A DNA stretch of 33,051 nucleotides from Hyphomicrobiales bacterium (GCA_021775575.1 JAJFHO010000228.1:1-33051), one strand, 5' to 3'; counted from the stretch's first letter, positions 17,449 through 30,335 are shown. Translations and numbers: made by a program. The notes: generated from the sequence alone by a model not told the origin.

Positions 17449-18437
17449 GCGGCAAGTTAGGCAGAAAGACAGGCAACAAGAAACGGTGGCGCGGCGGTAT
17501 CTTCTCGGGAAGAACCGGTCGCCGCGGCGCCGCTTCGGGTTCTGGCTTGCTGCTCCGGACAACCGGCAGCTGGCGCGGGACGTCGCGGAAGATCGGCGCG
17601 CGCGCGCGCGGTCGAACGCTGTCGCGTCTGCGGCTGCGCGGACGCGCGGGCATCGCGGCCATTCTGTTCCTTGCCGGTACGGCGGTCTACGGGTTTGCCG
17701 TTGGCGGTTATGTGCAGCGCTCGGCGAGCTTTATGTCGGGCCAGACCAAGAGCATGGTCGTGCGCGCGGGCTTTGCGATCGAGCGGCTGACCATCGAGGG
17801 GCAAAACCGGACCAGCGATCAGGAATTGGTCAAGGCGCTGGGCTTGCGCTCGCGCCAGTCGATGTTGTCTTTTGATACCGCGGCAGCGCAGGGCAGGCTG
17901 CAGACGTTACCCTGGGTCCGCCACGCGCAGGTGATGCGCCTGCTGCCGTCGCGCCTGCATATCGTCATCGTCGAACGCGCCCCCTTCGCGATCTGGCAGC
18001 GCAACGGTGAAACCCATCTTGTGGACTCCTCTGGCGTCGTGATTGCGCCGGCGGGAGCGAGCGAATATCCCGGTCTTCCGCTGGTCGTCGGCGCCGGCGC
18101 CGGCGCCGCGGCCAGAAACCTGTTCGATCTGCTGTCCGACAAACCCGGTCTGAAAGGGCGGGTTCGCGCCGCTGTCCGCGTCGCGGAGCGGCGCTGGAAC
18201 CTGAAATTGGACAATGGCGTCGAAATCCGGCTCCCGGAAGAGAATGTTGCATACGCAATCGGCAAGATAAATCAGCTCGACCGGGATCACGGTCTGTTGT
18301 CGAGCGATATCGCGGCCGTCGATCTGCGTATTCCAGACCGCATCACAATCAGATTGTCGAAGGACGCCGCCGCGAAACGAGATGCTGCCTTCAAGCGTAA
18401 ACGACCTGCCAAACAGTCATCGGGGCGCGACACCTGA
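17436..18437 (+). CDS. ftsQ: Cell division protein FtsQ
   Basis: Bitopic divisome protein that binds FtsL-FtsB and helps activate septal synthesis. The 333-residue product has a long, very basic cytoplasmic tail (about residues 1-70), one membrane segment (about 72-93), and a POTRA domain beginning IERLTIEGQNRTSDQEL. The beta-domain motif LPWVRHAQVMRLLPSRLHI follows, and the protein ends in a lysine/arginine-rich tail. The start is TTG 17436 inside the end of ddl, with GGAGG (17424-17428) 7 nt upstream; no ATG occurs before the membrane segment. At 18090-18108 a GC repeat encodes a short Ala-Gly run. Confidence 0.93.
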   Translation: MQPLGGKLGRKTGNKKRWRGGIFSGRTGRRGAASGSGLLLRTTGSWRGTSRKIGARARGRTLSRLRLRGRAGIAAILFLAGTAVYGFAVGGYVQRSASFMSGQTKSMVVRAGFAIERLTIEGQNRTSDQELVKALGLRSRQSMLSFDTAAAQGRLQTLPWVRHAQVMRLLPSRLHIVIVERAPFAIWQRNGETHLVDSSGVVIAPAGASEYPGLPLVVGAGAGAAARNLFDLLSDKPGLKGRVRAAVRVAERRWNLKLDNGVEIRLPEENVAYAIGKINQLDRDHGLLSSDIAAVDLRIPDRITIRLSKDAAAKRDAAFKRKRPAKQSSGRDT

Positions 18438-18461
18438 CGCGTGGGAGAAACAGCCAAGTCA

Positions 18462-19757
18462 ATGACCCGACAGAATGGACATAACGTCAAGCGGCACCGC
18501 CTGGTCAGCGTGCTTGACATCGGCACCAGCAAGATCTGCTGCCTGATCGCGCGCGCGGACCCGGCGCCCGACTGGCTTGTCGGGAAGGGCGAGCCCGTGC
18601 AGTTGCGGGTTGTCGGCTTCGGTCATAAGCGCTCGGAGGGTATCAAGAGCGGCACGGTCATCAACATGGACGCCGCGGAACGCTCAATCCGAGCCGCTGT
18701 CGATCAGGCTGAACGCTCAGCCGGCGTCACGATCGACGATGTGATCCTGTCGGTTTCCTGCGGGCGGCTGAAGAGCGACAATTTCTCGGCAAGCGTTGCA
18801 ATCACCAGCGAAGAGGTGAGCGCGAACGATATCGACCGTGTGGCGGCCGCGGGCAGGGATTATGCGGCGCGAGACGGGCAGGCGGTTCTGCACTGTATTT
18901 CAACCGGATACCGTCTCGACGGCGATACGGCGATCAATGACCCGCGCGGGATGATCGCAGACCGGCTGAGCCTCGATATTCACGCCGTCGCGGTTGATGA
19001 CGCGCCGTTGAAGAATCTGATCCTGTGCGTGGAACGCTGCCACCTTTCGGTCGTCAACCTCGCCGCCGCGCCCTACGCCAGCGGGCTCGCGTCTATTGTC
19101 GACGATGAGACGAAGCTCGGCGTGACCTGCATCGACTTGGGCGCGGGCACGACCGGCGTGTCGGTGTTTTCAGATGGAAATTTTGTATTTTCCGATGCCA
19201 TCGCGATTGGCGGCAACCATGTGACGATCGATCTTGCGCGATCGCTTTCCACCCCGTTGCAGGAGGCGGAGAGGATCAAGACGCTTTACGGCAGTGCCTT
19301 CGCCGCTGCCTCCGATGAGCGCGAGATGGTCGATTTTCCGATCGTCGGCGAAAATGACGCACCGCAATCGAACAAGGTGACGAAGGCGCATGTCGCACAG
19401 CTTGTCCAGCCGCGGATCGAGGAGATTCTGGAGCTTGTGCGTGAGCGCCTCGACGCGGCCGGACTCGCCGATATGGCCGGGAGCCACGTGGTCCTGACCG
19501 GCGGCGGATCGCAATTGACGGGGTTGCGCGAATATGCCGGGCGGGTGCTGTCGAAGGCGGTGCGGCTGGGCCGTCCGTGCAATCTGCCGGGCCTGCCTGA
19601 ACGCGGTGTCGGCCCTGTATTCGCCGCGGGCGTGGGGCTGCTTGTTTTTTCTCAGCGCGAGACCGGAGAAATCGTGCCGCAAGCACGGGGGCAATATCTG
19701 GGAACCGGTACCGGTTACCTCGCCCGTGTGAGCCAGTGGATCAAGGAGAGTTTTTAA
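18462..19757 (+). CDS. ftsA: Cell division protein FtsA
   Basis: Actin-like ATPase that anchors FtsZ filaments to the membrane and recruits later divisome proteins. The 431-residue product has the phosphate-1 motif VLDIGTSKICCLIA, phosphate-2 IDLGAGTTGVSVF and the adenosine motif VVLTGGGSQLTG. Its C-terminal amphipathic membrane-targeting helix is ARVSQWIKESF at the very end. The start is uncertain: ATG 18462 leaves a normal-length N-terminus but has GGGAG rather far upstream (about 14 nt), while GTG 18441 has no clear ribosome-binding site. It lies between ftsQ and ftsZ, with a 108-bp gap before ftsZ. Confidence 0.95.
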   Translation: MTRQNGHNVKRHRLVSVLDIGTSKICCLIARADPAPDWLVGKGEPVQLRVVGFGHKRSEGIKSGTVINMDAAERSIRAAVDQAERSAGVTIDDVILSVSCGRLKSDNFSASVAITSEEVSANDIDRVAAAGRDYAARDGQAVLHCISTGYRLDGDTAINDPRGMIADRLSLDIHAVAVDDAPLKNLILCVERCHLSVVNLAAAPYASGLASIVDDETKLGVTCIDLGAGTTGVSVFSDGNFVFSDAIAIGGNHVTIDLARSLSTPLQEAERIKTLYGSAFAAASDEREMVDFPIVGENDAPQSNKVTKAHVAQLVQPRIEEILELVRERLDAAGLADMAGSHVVLTGGGSQLTGLREYAGRVLSKAVRLGRPCNLPGLPERGVGPVFAAGVGLLVFSQRETGEIVPQARGQYLGTGTGYLARVSQWIKESF

Positions 19758-19865
19758 AGAAGCCGATCAGCCAATGTGGGCGCAAGGGGCCAGTTACCGC
19801 CCCGGGCGTCAGGAAATCGAACATCAGACCGAAGAGCTGCGGGAACCGGAGAAAGCGAAATTGCC

Positions 19866-21566
19866 ATGAGCATCAATCTGAAAATACCCGACGTAAAGGA
19901 ACTCAAGCCCCGGATTACCGTGTTCGGTGTTGGTGGTGCCGGCGGCAACGCCGTTAACAATATGATCACTTCGGGCCTGGAGGGCGTCGAATTCGTGGTT
20001 GCGAATACGGATGCGCAGGCGCTGGCAATGTCGCGGGCGGAACGCCGGATCCAGATGGGTACGGCGATTACGGAAGGGCTGGGCGCGGGTTCCAAACCGG
20101 AGATTGGTGCGGCTGCCGCCGACGAGGCGATGGCTGAGATCAAGTCGCAGCTGACCGGATCGCATATGGCCTTTATTACCGCCGGCATGGGCGGCGGCAC
20201 GGGAACCGGCGCGGCGCCGGTGATCGCCAAGGCGTCATATGACGAAAAAATCCTCACTGTCGGTGTTGTAACCAAGCCGTTCCAGTTCGAGGGTGAGCGC
20301 CGCATGATCACCGCCGACGCCGGTATCAAGGAGCTGGCGAAATATGTCGACACGCTGCTGATCATCCCGAACCAGAATCTGTTTCGGGTCGCAACCGAGA
20401 AAACGACATTCGCCGACGCCTTCGCACTCGCCGACCAGGTGTTGCATTCAGGCGTTGCCTGCATCACCGATCTGATGGTCAAGGAAGGATTGATCAATCT
20501 CGACTTCGCCGACGTCAAGGCGGTCATGCAGGGCATGGGCAAGGCGATGATGGGGACAGGCGAAGCCTCCGGCGACAAACGTGCTGTCGAGGCCGCCGAG
20601 GCCGCCATATCGAACCCGCTGCTCGACGACGTGTCGATGCAGGGCGCGAGCGGTTTGCTGATCTCGATCACCGGCGGCAACGATCTGACGCTTTATGAGG
20701 TCGACGAAGCGGCCAGCCGAATCCGCGAAGAGGTGGACCGCAAGGCCAATATCATTCTTGGAGCCACTTTTGACGAAAGCCTCGATGGCCAGATCCGGGT
20801 TTCGGTCGTCGCGACCGGGCTCGACACGGAAAAGGCCGAAGCCGTGGCCGATCAACCGGATGCGAAACAGGATGTGGCAGGCCTTACGGCACGCATAGCA
20901 TCGCTGAAAAGTCCGGCGTCTGAAATATCCGCCAAGCCGACGGCGGACACCAAACCTGCCGCGCTCCAGACCAAGGCGCCCGGCCCGGCTCCCGAATGGA
21001 AGGGACCTGCCGAGGTAACAATCGAAAAACGCGCTCCGCAGCCGCAGAACCCGGCCCGGCCCGCCGGCGAGAGCAGGGTCAAGAAAGCTGCTCCCGAGGC
21101 CAAGCCGTCCTTCGTGCCGCAACCGCCTTCACTGGCCCGCAAGGAGCCGCGCCGCATGCCCAAGGTAGAGGACTTTCCGCAAGTCGCGCAGGCCGCATTG
21201 AAGGCCGGCTCCGGCAAGGAAAAGCCAGAGGAGACCGGTATAAGGGCGCAGAAAAAGAAGCTCGGCTTCTTTGAGCGTCTGACCGGTGTTGGCCGACGGG
21301 CGGAAAAGGTCGCCATAACCAGAGACCACGAACCGGACCTGGAGAAGCCCGTAAAGCGGGCGCCCCAGCCACGAGGCATGAAGCCTGCAAAGGCCGAGGC
21401 GTCGGTGTCGAAAGGCGCGCCCGCCGCCGGCACGCGCCCGAAGGTCACCAAAACGCGTCTGGCGCGCGAGGCGGGAACGCCCAAGCAGGGCTCGAAGTCC
21501 GTTTCAATTCAGCAGGAAGACGAAAATCTCGAAATTCCGGCATTTCTCCGGCGGCAGGCCAACTAG
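19866..21566 (+). CDS. ftsZ: Cell division GTPase FtsZ
   Basis: Tubulin-like GTPase forming the Z ring. The 566-residue product has [15 protein letters not shown] near the N-terminus, the GTP signature GGGTGTG at 109-115, and the T7 synergy loop NLDFAD at 211-216 with the catalytic Asp residues. The folded core ends near residue 320. A linker of about 230 residues rich in Lys, Ala, Pro and Glu follows, then the C-terminal peptide [10 protein letters not shown] that binds FtsA and other partners. Long linkers are typical of alphaproteobacterial FtsZ. ATG 19866 is fixed by homology; GGAG (19848-19851) is rather distant. The 108-bp gap after ftsA may hold an additional promoter, but I see no clear hexamers. 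Confidence 0.97.
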   Translation: MSINLKIPDVKELKPRITVFGVGGAGGNAVNNMITSGLEGVEFVVANTDAQALAMSRAERRIQMGTAITEGLGAGSKPEIGAAAADEAMAEIKSQLTGSHMAFITAGMGGGTGTGAAPVIAKASYDEKILTVGVVTKPFQFEGERRMITADAGIKELAKYVDTLLIIPNQNLFRVATEKTTFADAFALADQVLHSGVACITDLMVKEGLINLDFADVKAVMQGMGKAMMGTGEASGDKRAVEAAEAAISNPLLDDVSMQGASGLLISITGGNDLTLYEVDEAASRIREEVDRKANIILGATFDESLDGQIRVSVVATGLDTEKAEAVADQPDAKQDVAGLTARIASLKSPASEISAKPTADTKPAALQTKAPGPAPEWKGPAEVTIEKRAPQPQNPARPAGESRVKKAAPEAKPSFVPQPPSLARKEPRRMPKVEDFPQVAQAALKAGSGKEKPEETGIRAQKKKLGFFERLTGVGRRAEKVAITRDHEPDLEKPVKRAPQPRGMKPAKAEASVSKGAPAAGTRPKVTKTRLAREAGTPKQGSKSVSIQQEDENLEIPAFLRRQAN

Positions 21567-21650
21567 GAATGCCGGGTAAGGCGTGACAGGCAAGGAGGCG
21601 AAGTTCGAAACAGGCGGGAAAATCCGTAACAGACTGTAAACATCCGTGAT

Positions 21651-21680
21651 TTGTCGTAATACAGAATCACACGCTATCTT
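21651..21680 (+). promoter_or_regulatory. Candidate promoter upstream of lpxC
   Basis: TTGTCG (21651-21656) and TATCTT (21675-21680) are separated by 18 bp in the 301-bp ftsZ-lpxC gap, which is otherwise free of genes. A GAATC (21664-21668), a target of the CcrM methylase class GANTC, lies between the two hexamers. Such sites occur in methylation- and GcrA-dependent promoters of alphaproteobacteria. A second possibility is the perfect TTGACA at 21799-21804 with a poor -10 near 21822. Both are guesses from hexamer matching. Confidence 0.3.
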
Positions 21681-21826
21681 CTGCAATGTGTTGTCCATGG
21701 CACGAACGGGTCACGGGTCAGACAGTAAACGGTAGGATAAGCCGGTCATAGCAAGTCTGTCGTGAGTTTGGTTTGCAGTTATGTGTCGGGGGCGGTGATT
21801 GACAAGCCGGGGGGCTACGGGATTTT

Positions 21827-21858
21827 CGTCCTGACTGTTCACGGCAACTGTTAGGACG
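21827..21858 (+). promoter_or_regulatory. Hairpin covering the lpxC ribosome-binding site
   Basis: CGTCCTGAC (21827-21835) pairs with GTTAGGACG (21850-21858) over nine positions (eight Watson-Crick, one G-U) around a 14-nt loop. The 3' arm contains AGGA (21853-21856), the only plausible ribosome-binding site for ATG 21868. Folding would hide it and lower LpxC synthesis. Pairing is read directly from the sequence; regulation is inferred. Confidence 0.4.
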
Positions 21859-21867
21859 GCGCTTGTT

Positions 21868-22821
21868 ATGAAACGTTTTGTCGGGGCGTTGCAGACGACT
21901 CTCGCGAGCGAGATCGAGCTGACGGGGACGGGGGTTCACACAGGTGCGCCGGTTTCCATAACACTCTCTCCAGCCGAGGCTGGAACGGGTATCCTTTTCA
22001 TTCTTCCCAATTACAATGACAGCGGCGTTGAAATTCCCGCCAGTTATAGAGCGATTTCCAATGTGACGCTCTGCACCGTATTGAGCGACGGCAACGGCGC
22101 CGCGGTTGCAACCGTTGAACATCTGCTTGCCGCGCTGCGCGGTCTCAGTGTCGACAATGTGCTCATCGAAATCGACAGCGGCGAAGTTCCGATCATGGAC
22201 GGCAGTTCGCGGCCGTTCGTCGATGCGCTCGACGAGGCGGGGACAATCGAACTCGACGCGCCGCGCCGGTTCATCAAGGTTCTCAAGACGATCCGGGTCG
22301 AAGACGGCCAGGCAATGGGCGAGTTGTCGCCCTATAACGGTTTTCATTTGGACGTGGAGATCGATTTCGATACGCCGATGATCGGCCGGCAGAGAATCGA
22401 ACTCGAAATCAATCCTGGAAGTTTCCGCGAGGAGTTATCCCGCGCCCGTACCTTCGGTTTCATGAAGGATGTGGAAGGGCTGTGGGCCGCGGGTCTGGCG
22501 CTGGGCGCTTCGCTGGAGAATACGGTCGCTATCGGCGAGGATCGGGTGATCAATCAGGAAGGCCTGCGCTTTGCGGACGAATTCGTGCGCCACAAGGCCC
22601 TGGATGCGGTGGGTGATCTGGCTCTCGCCGGGGCTCCGCTGCTTGGAGCCTACCGCTCGCGGCGTGGCGGACATCGCCTGAACTCGCTCGTTCTCAAGGC
22701 CCTGTTCGCCGATGCGGATGCCTGGGATTATGTCGATGCGCCGCGCGGCCGTCGCGACAGGCGGCATGTCGAAAGCGGGATGGCGATTGCCGTTGCCAAC
22801 TACGCGGCCGATCGCAGCTGA
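21868..22821 (+). CDS. lpxC: UDP-3-O-acyl-N-acetylglucosamine deacetylase LpxC
   Basis: Zinc amidase catalysing the committed step of lipid A synthesis. The 317-residue product has GTGVHTGAPV near the N-terminus, the first zinc ligand His85 in TVEHLLAALRG, and DGSSRPFVDAL. The second and third ligands, His242 and Asp246, lie in RHKALDAVGDL, and the catalytic His269 in GGHRLNS. It follows ftsZ in the same orientation, as in many Gram-negatives, so outer-membrane and septum synthesis share a locus. The 301-bp upstream gap suggests its own promoter. The ribosome-binding site AGGA is 11 nt before ATG and lies in a hairpin arm. Confidence 0.97.
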   Translation: MKRFVGALQTTLASEIELTGTGVHTGAPVSITLSPAEAGTGILFILPNYNDSGVEIPASYRAISNVTLCTVLSDGNGAAVATVEHLLAALRGLSVDNVLIEIDSGEVPIMDGSSRPFVDALDEAGTIELDAPRRFIKVLKTIRVEDGQAMGELSPYNGFHLDVEIDFDTPMIGRQRIELEINPGSFREELSRARTFGFMKDVEGLWAAGLALGASLENTVAIGEDRVINQEGLRFADEFVRHKALDAVGDLALAGAPLLGAYRSRRGGHRLNSLVLKALFADADAWDYVDAPRGRRDRRHVESGMAIAVANYAADRS

Positions 22822-22950
22822 ACCGTCCGGATATCGGCTCACCGACTCCACCGGCAGGATGTTGCCTTTCCATGCGGCCCGGATGCGCTTGGCCACCCGT
22901 TTGGCCAGGGACCTGACGAACATTAATCTTCGGGCAAAGAATTACCACAA

Positions 22951-22970
22951 TCAGCATGTTCCAATGCTGA
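22951..22970. repeat. 7-bp perfect inverted repeat upstream of bamD
   Basis: TCAGCAT (22951-22957) and ATGCTGA (22964-22970) are separated by GTTCCA in the roughly 285-bp gap between lpxC and bamD, next to an AT-richer stretch that could hold a promoter. It could be a dimeric repressor site or a small RNA hairpin; there is no T-run for termination. Nothing else in this gap looks like a gene. Confidence 0.35.
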
Positions 22971-23106
22971 CACGCTGTTCGCCTTTGCGCTAAGAAAGAG
23001 ATAGGCAGGCGGCTGGACGGCCGGACTGGCTTAACGACAGATGGATTGTGCACCAGGTCGCGATGGCGATTCTGGATTCGGCCCCGAATGGATTTGGAAT
23101 AGGGCG

Positions 23107-23946
23107 TTGAGGGAATTTCTCGCAAAATTGATCCCGGGCCTTGCCGTAATGGCCGGCATCCTGCTGCTTGCGGGCTGCGGCGCCTTTTCATCAAGCGCGG
23201 ATACCCGGGTTGGCGATCCCGCGCCGCCTGAAACCCTGTATGGCCAGGCCGACGCATTGTTGAATGCGGGGAAATATCGTGATGCGGCCGCGACCTTCGA
23301 GAATATCGACCGGGATCACCCCTATTCGCCCTACGCGAGGCGGGCTATCGTCATGGGCGCCTTCGCGCACTATAAGGCAGGCAATCACGATGAAGCCATT
23401 CTGGCCGCCAACCGCTATGCAACGCTGCATCCCGGGACACAGGAAACGGCGCTGGCCTACCATATAATTGCAAACGCCCGTTACGATCGGATCACCGACC
23501 CCGCGCGCGATCAGTCCAACACCAAGCGGGCGTTGGCGGCGCTTGAAACTCTGGTGCGCCGTTATCCCAATTCACGCTTCACTCCGCAGGCGCGAAACCG
23601 GATAAAAATCACACGTGACATTCTTGCCGCCCATGAAATGGAAGTGGGCCGCTACTATCTGAACAGGCACAACTATCTCTCCGCGGTCAATCGCTTCCGC
23701 GTTGTCATTACGACCTATCAGACGACCGCGCATGTCGAAGAGGCCTTGATGCGCGTGGCGGAAGCCTATATGGCGCTTGGTGTAAAAGGCGAGGCGCAAA
23801 CAGCGGCCGCTGTACTCGGTCACAATTTTCCAGACAGCCAGTGGTACCAGCACGCATATACACTTCTGAAGTCGGATGGCCTGGAGCCGCGAGAGGACAC
23901 CGGTTCATGGATCAGCCGCGCAGTCAGAAAGATCACGCCGGGGTAA
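23107..23946 (+). CDS. bamD: Outer-membrane assembly lipoprotein BamD
   Basis: BamD (ComL/YfiO family) is the essential lipoprotein partner of BamA in inserting outer-membrane beta-barrels. From TTG 23107 the 279-residue product has a clean lipoprotein signal MREFLAKLIPGLAVMAGILL ending in the lipobox LAGC, with lipidated Cys24. TPR repeats follow (ETLYGQADALLNAGKYRDAAATFE, then DHPYSPYARRA, and later ALETLVRRYPNSRF and VGRYYLNRHNYLSAVNRF). An ATG at 23041 in the same frame would add 22 residues before the signal and has a poor ribosome-binding site, so I prefer TTG, with GGA 8 nt upstream, but this is not certain. recN follows 31 nt later. Confidence 0.92.
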   Translation: MREFLAKLIPGLAVMAGILLLAGCGAFSSSADTRVGDPAPPETLYGQADALLNAGKYRDAAATFENIDRDHPYSPYARRAIVMGAFAHYKAGNHDEAILAANRYATLHPGTQETALAYHIIANARYDRITDPARDQSNTKRALAALETLVRRYPNSRFTPQARNRIKITRDILAAHEMEVGRYYLNRHNYLSAVNRFRVVITTYQTTAHVEEALMRVAEAYMALGVKGEAQTAAAVLGHNFPDSQWYQHAYTLLKSDGLEPREDTGSWISRAVRKITPG

Positions 23947-23977
23947 ATATCAAAATATCCCGGGTGGAAAGCGCGAC

Positions 23978-27768
<3,791 letters not shown>

Positions 27769-28515
27769 CTACCGCCCTCCACCCACATCGATGAATATCC
27801 CCGTCGAATAGGAAGACTTGTCCGAAGCCAGCCAGAGAATGGCCTCCGCGACTTCGTCCGCCGTGCCGCCTCGGCCCAAGGGCATCGACGGCCCGATGCG
27901 CCCGACGCGGCTCGGTTCTCCGCCCGAGGCATGTATCCCGGTTTCGATGATACCGGGGCGCACCGCATTGACCCTTATACCTTCGCCCGCGACCTCCGCC
28001 GCCAGACCGATGGTCATGGTGTCGATGGCGCCCTTGGATGCCGCATAGTCGATATATTCGTTCGGGGATCCGAGGCGCGAGGCGATGGAAGAGACATTGA
28101 CGATGGCTCCGCCCGCGCCGCCATGTTTGGTGGAAAGCCGCCGCACCGCTTCGCGCGCACACAAAAAGGCCCCGCGGACATTGACCGCGAACACCCGGTC
28201 GATGCGCTCCGCGGAGATGTCTTCAAACCGCGCCTGCTTCTCCAGGATACCGGCATTGTTGACGAGCACACCAAGCGTGCCCAATTCCAGATCGCAGATG
28301 TGGAACAGGCGCTCCACGTCATTCGCGTCGGCGACATTGGCCTGAACGGCGAGCGCCTTTCCGCCGGCGTCCTCGATGTCCTTGACGACGCGCTCGGCCG
28401 GCTCGCGGTTCGAGACGTAATTGACGCACACGCCATAGCCATGTTCCGCCGCCAACCGCGCTGTCGCCGCGCCGATGCCGCGCCCGCCGCCGGTTATGAG
28501 CATGACGCCGCTCAT
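27769..28515 (-). CDS. Short-chain dehydrogenase/reductase (SDR), substrate unknown
   Basis: A classical SDR oxidoreductase of 248 residues. The cofactor motif TGGGRGIG is at 8-15, NNAG at 86-89 and catalytic Ser143. The catalytic Tyr157 and Lys161 lie in YAASK, with the post-catalytic RPGII at 186-190. An Arg after the glycine motif hints at NADPH preference, as in FabG-like enzymes. It resembles sugar or 3-oxoacyl reductase-type SDRs; the substrate cannot be assigned. ATG 28515 overlaps the stop of the upstream aminopeptidase by 4 nt (ATGA), so the two are probably translated together. It converges on ligA. Confidence 0.9.
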   Translation of the reverse strand: MSGVMLITGGGRGIGAATARLAAEHGYGVCVNYVSNREPAERVVKDIEDAGGKALAVQANVADANDVERLFHICDLELGTLGVLVNNAGILEKQARFEDISAERIDRVFAVNVRGAFLCAREAVRRLSTKHGGAGGAIVNVSSIASRLGSPNEYIDYAASKGAIDTMTIGLAAEVAGEGIRVNAVRPGIIETGIHASGGEPSRVGRIGPSMPLGRGGTADEVAEAILWLASDKSSYSTGIFIDVGGGR

Positions 28516-30335
28516 GACGCCAAAAGAGGGGCGGTCGCCCGTTTGAGCCAGGCTTTGTCGCCGCTCTCCAGCCCCGGCCCGATCTCCTTCAATACGCGCG
28601 CGTGATAGGCGTTGAGCCAGGCCAGTTCCGCCGCGTCGAGCAGCGCGGGGTCGACAAGCCGCCGGTCTATCGGCGCCAGGCTCAGGGTCTCGAATGCCAT
28701 CATGTCCCGTTCGCCGCCTGTTGGTTTTTCAGGCTCGCTGACCAGAACCAGATTCTCGATCCGGATGCCATATTTCCCAGCTCGGTAGAAGCCCGGTTCG
28801 TTGGACAGGATCATGCCGGGTTCCAGCGGCACGCCGCCGCGCCTGGAGATATTCGCCGGGCCCTCATGCACCGAGAGATAGCTGCCGACGCCATGGCCCG
28901 TGCCATGGTCATAGTCGAGACCGGCCCCCCACAGGGCCCGGCGGGCGAAGGCGTCGAGATCGGCGCCGCGCGTGCTCTTGGGAAAGCGGGTCGTGGCGAT
29001 CGCGATATGGCCTTTCAGCACCAGCGTGAAATGGCGGCGCATGTCCCGCGCCGGCCTGCCGATGGCGACAGTGCGGGTGATGTCCGTCGTGCCGTCGGCA
29101 TATTGCCCGCCCGAATCGACCAGATAGAGGGAGCCCGGTTTCAGCCGCGCATTGGTTGAGCGGGTGACGCGGTAATGCACGATGGCGCCGTTGGCGCCGG
29201 CGCCGGAGATCGTGTCGAAGCTGATTTCCTTCAGCTTGCCCGTGTCGGCGCGCAAGCTTTCAAGTTTTTGCGCCGCGGCGATCTCGTCGAGTTTTCCCGA
29301 CGGCGCTTCGCGGTCGAGCCAGGCGAGAAACCGGCACATCGCGCCGCCGTCGCGCATATGCGCCTCGCGCGCTCCCTTTATCTCGGCCGCGTTCTTCTTC
29401 GCTTTGGGCAGGACACAAGGGTCGGGCCCACGATCGATGACCGCTCCGGCGCGCGTGAGGATCTCGCCGATCCAGGCGTTGCCCGTATCAGGGTCGAGAC
29501 GGACCTTGATCTTCTTCTTGCCGAGAGCGGCAAGGCGGCTCTCCAATTCGTCCGGTTTGCGAAGTCTGGCGACGGCGCCAAGAGATTTTTTCACTCTTGC
29601 GCCCAGCTTGGCCGGGTCGATGAAGAGTTCAGGTTTTGCGCCCGCATGGAGAATCGCAAAAGCGAGCGGCAGCGGCGTGTGGGGAACATCGCCGCCGCGG
29701 ATATTGAAGGCCCAGGCGATCGAGTCCGGCATTGTCACGACCGCCGCGCCGACGTGACTTTTGTTCAGAGCCTTCCGGAGACGCGATAGCTTTTTTGCCG
29801 CGCCTTCACCGGCATATTTGAGCGGTTGCGGCGTCACCCGGGCCGCTGGCGGCGGCGGTTGATCGTCCCAAATGGCGTCCACGGGATTGGCGTCCTGCGG
29901 CGCGAGCGAGGCGCCCGCTTGCGCGACGGCCTTTCTCAGCTCGGCCACGGAATTGACCGAATGAAGCCTTGGGTCGTAGCCGAGCCGGTCGCCTTTCTTC
30001 AGGTGCTTTTTCAGCCAGTCGCCGGGCTTGTTTTCAGGCGCGAGAAGCGTTTCGAAAACCGTCATGTCCACCTGATCGCGGACCTGCAGCGTGTAACGCC
30101 CGTCAACGAAGACCGCCGCCTTGCGTTCCAGGATAACCGCAAGGCCGGCCGAGCCGGAGAAGCCCGTCAGCCAGCGCAACCGCTCCGCGCCGGGCGGCAC
30201 ATACTCATTCATATGCTCATCGCCGCGCGGCACCAGAAAACCGGCGAGAGAGCGCCGTTTCAGTTTGCCGCGCAATCTGGCGACACGCTCCGGCCCATTT
30301 GCCGGGCCGCCGCTGTCATCGTAATCCTGATACAT
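28512..30335 (-). CDS. Xaa-Pro aminopeptidase (aminopeptidase P, M24B family)
   Basis: A metallopeptidase that removes N-terminal residues preceding proline. The 607-residue product has two creatinase-type N-terminal domains (from FLVPRGDEHMNEYVPP and LTGFSGSAGLAV) and a pita-bread catalytic domain. Metal ligands are visible: two Asp near residues 407 and 418 (LVDSGGQYADGTTDITR), His near 481 (HGTGHGVGSYLSVHEGP), Glu near 512 (NEPGFY) and Glu near 527 (RIENL). The length matches the three-domain form (about 600 residues) common in alphaproteobacteria. ATG 30335 follows AAGG. No signal peptide is seen, so it is cytoplasmic. It lies upstream of the SDR with a 4-nt overlap. Confidence 0.94.
   Translation of the reverse strand: MYQDYDDSGGPANGPERVARLRGKLKRRSLAGFLVPRGDEHMNEYVPPGAERLRWLTGFSGSAGLAVILERKAAVFVDGRYTLQVRDQVDMTVFETLLAPENKPGDWLKKHLKKGDRLGYDPRLHSVNSVAELRKAVAQAGASLAPQDANPVDAIWDDQPPPPAARVTPQPLKYAGEGAAKKLSRLRKALNKSHVGAAVVTMPDSIAWAFNIRGGDVPHTPLPLAFAILHAGAKPELFIDPAKLGARVKKSLGAVARLRKPDELESRLAALGKKKIKVRLDPDTGNAWIGEILTRAGAVIDRGPDPCVLPKAKKNAAEIKGAREAHMRDGGAMCRFLAWLDREAPSGKLDEIAAAQKLESLRADTGKLKEISFDTISGAGANGAIVHYRVTRSTNARLKPGSLYLVDSGGQYADGTTDITRTVAIGRPARDMRRHFTLVLKGHIAIATTRFPKSTRGADLDAFARRALWGAGLDYDHGTGHGVGSYLSVHEGPANISRRGGVPLEPGMILSNEPGFYRAGKYGIRIENLVLVSEPEKPTGGERDMMAFETLSLAPIDRRLVDPALLDAAELAWLNAYHARVLKEIGPGLESGDKAWLKRATAPLLAS

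Noticed and set aside
18090-18108. GC-rich tandem repeat in ftsQ
   Set aside because: It is in frame and encodes a short Ala-Gly run; too short to be a meaningful repeat element.
22958-22980. Two GTTC half-sites as a possible LexA box for bamD-recN
   Set aside because: They are 15 nt apart, not the 7 nt of the alphaproteobacterial GTTC-N7-GTTC box.
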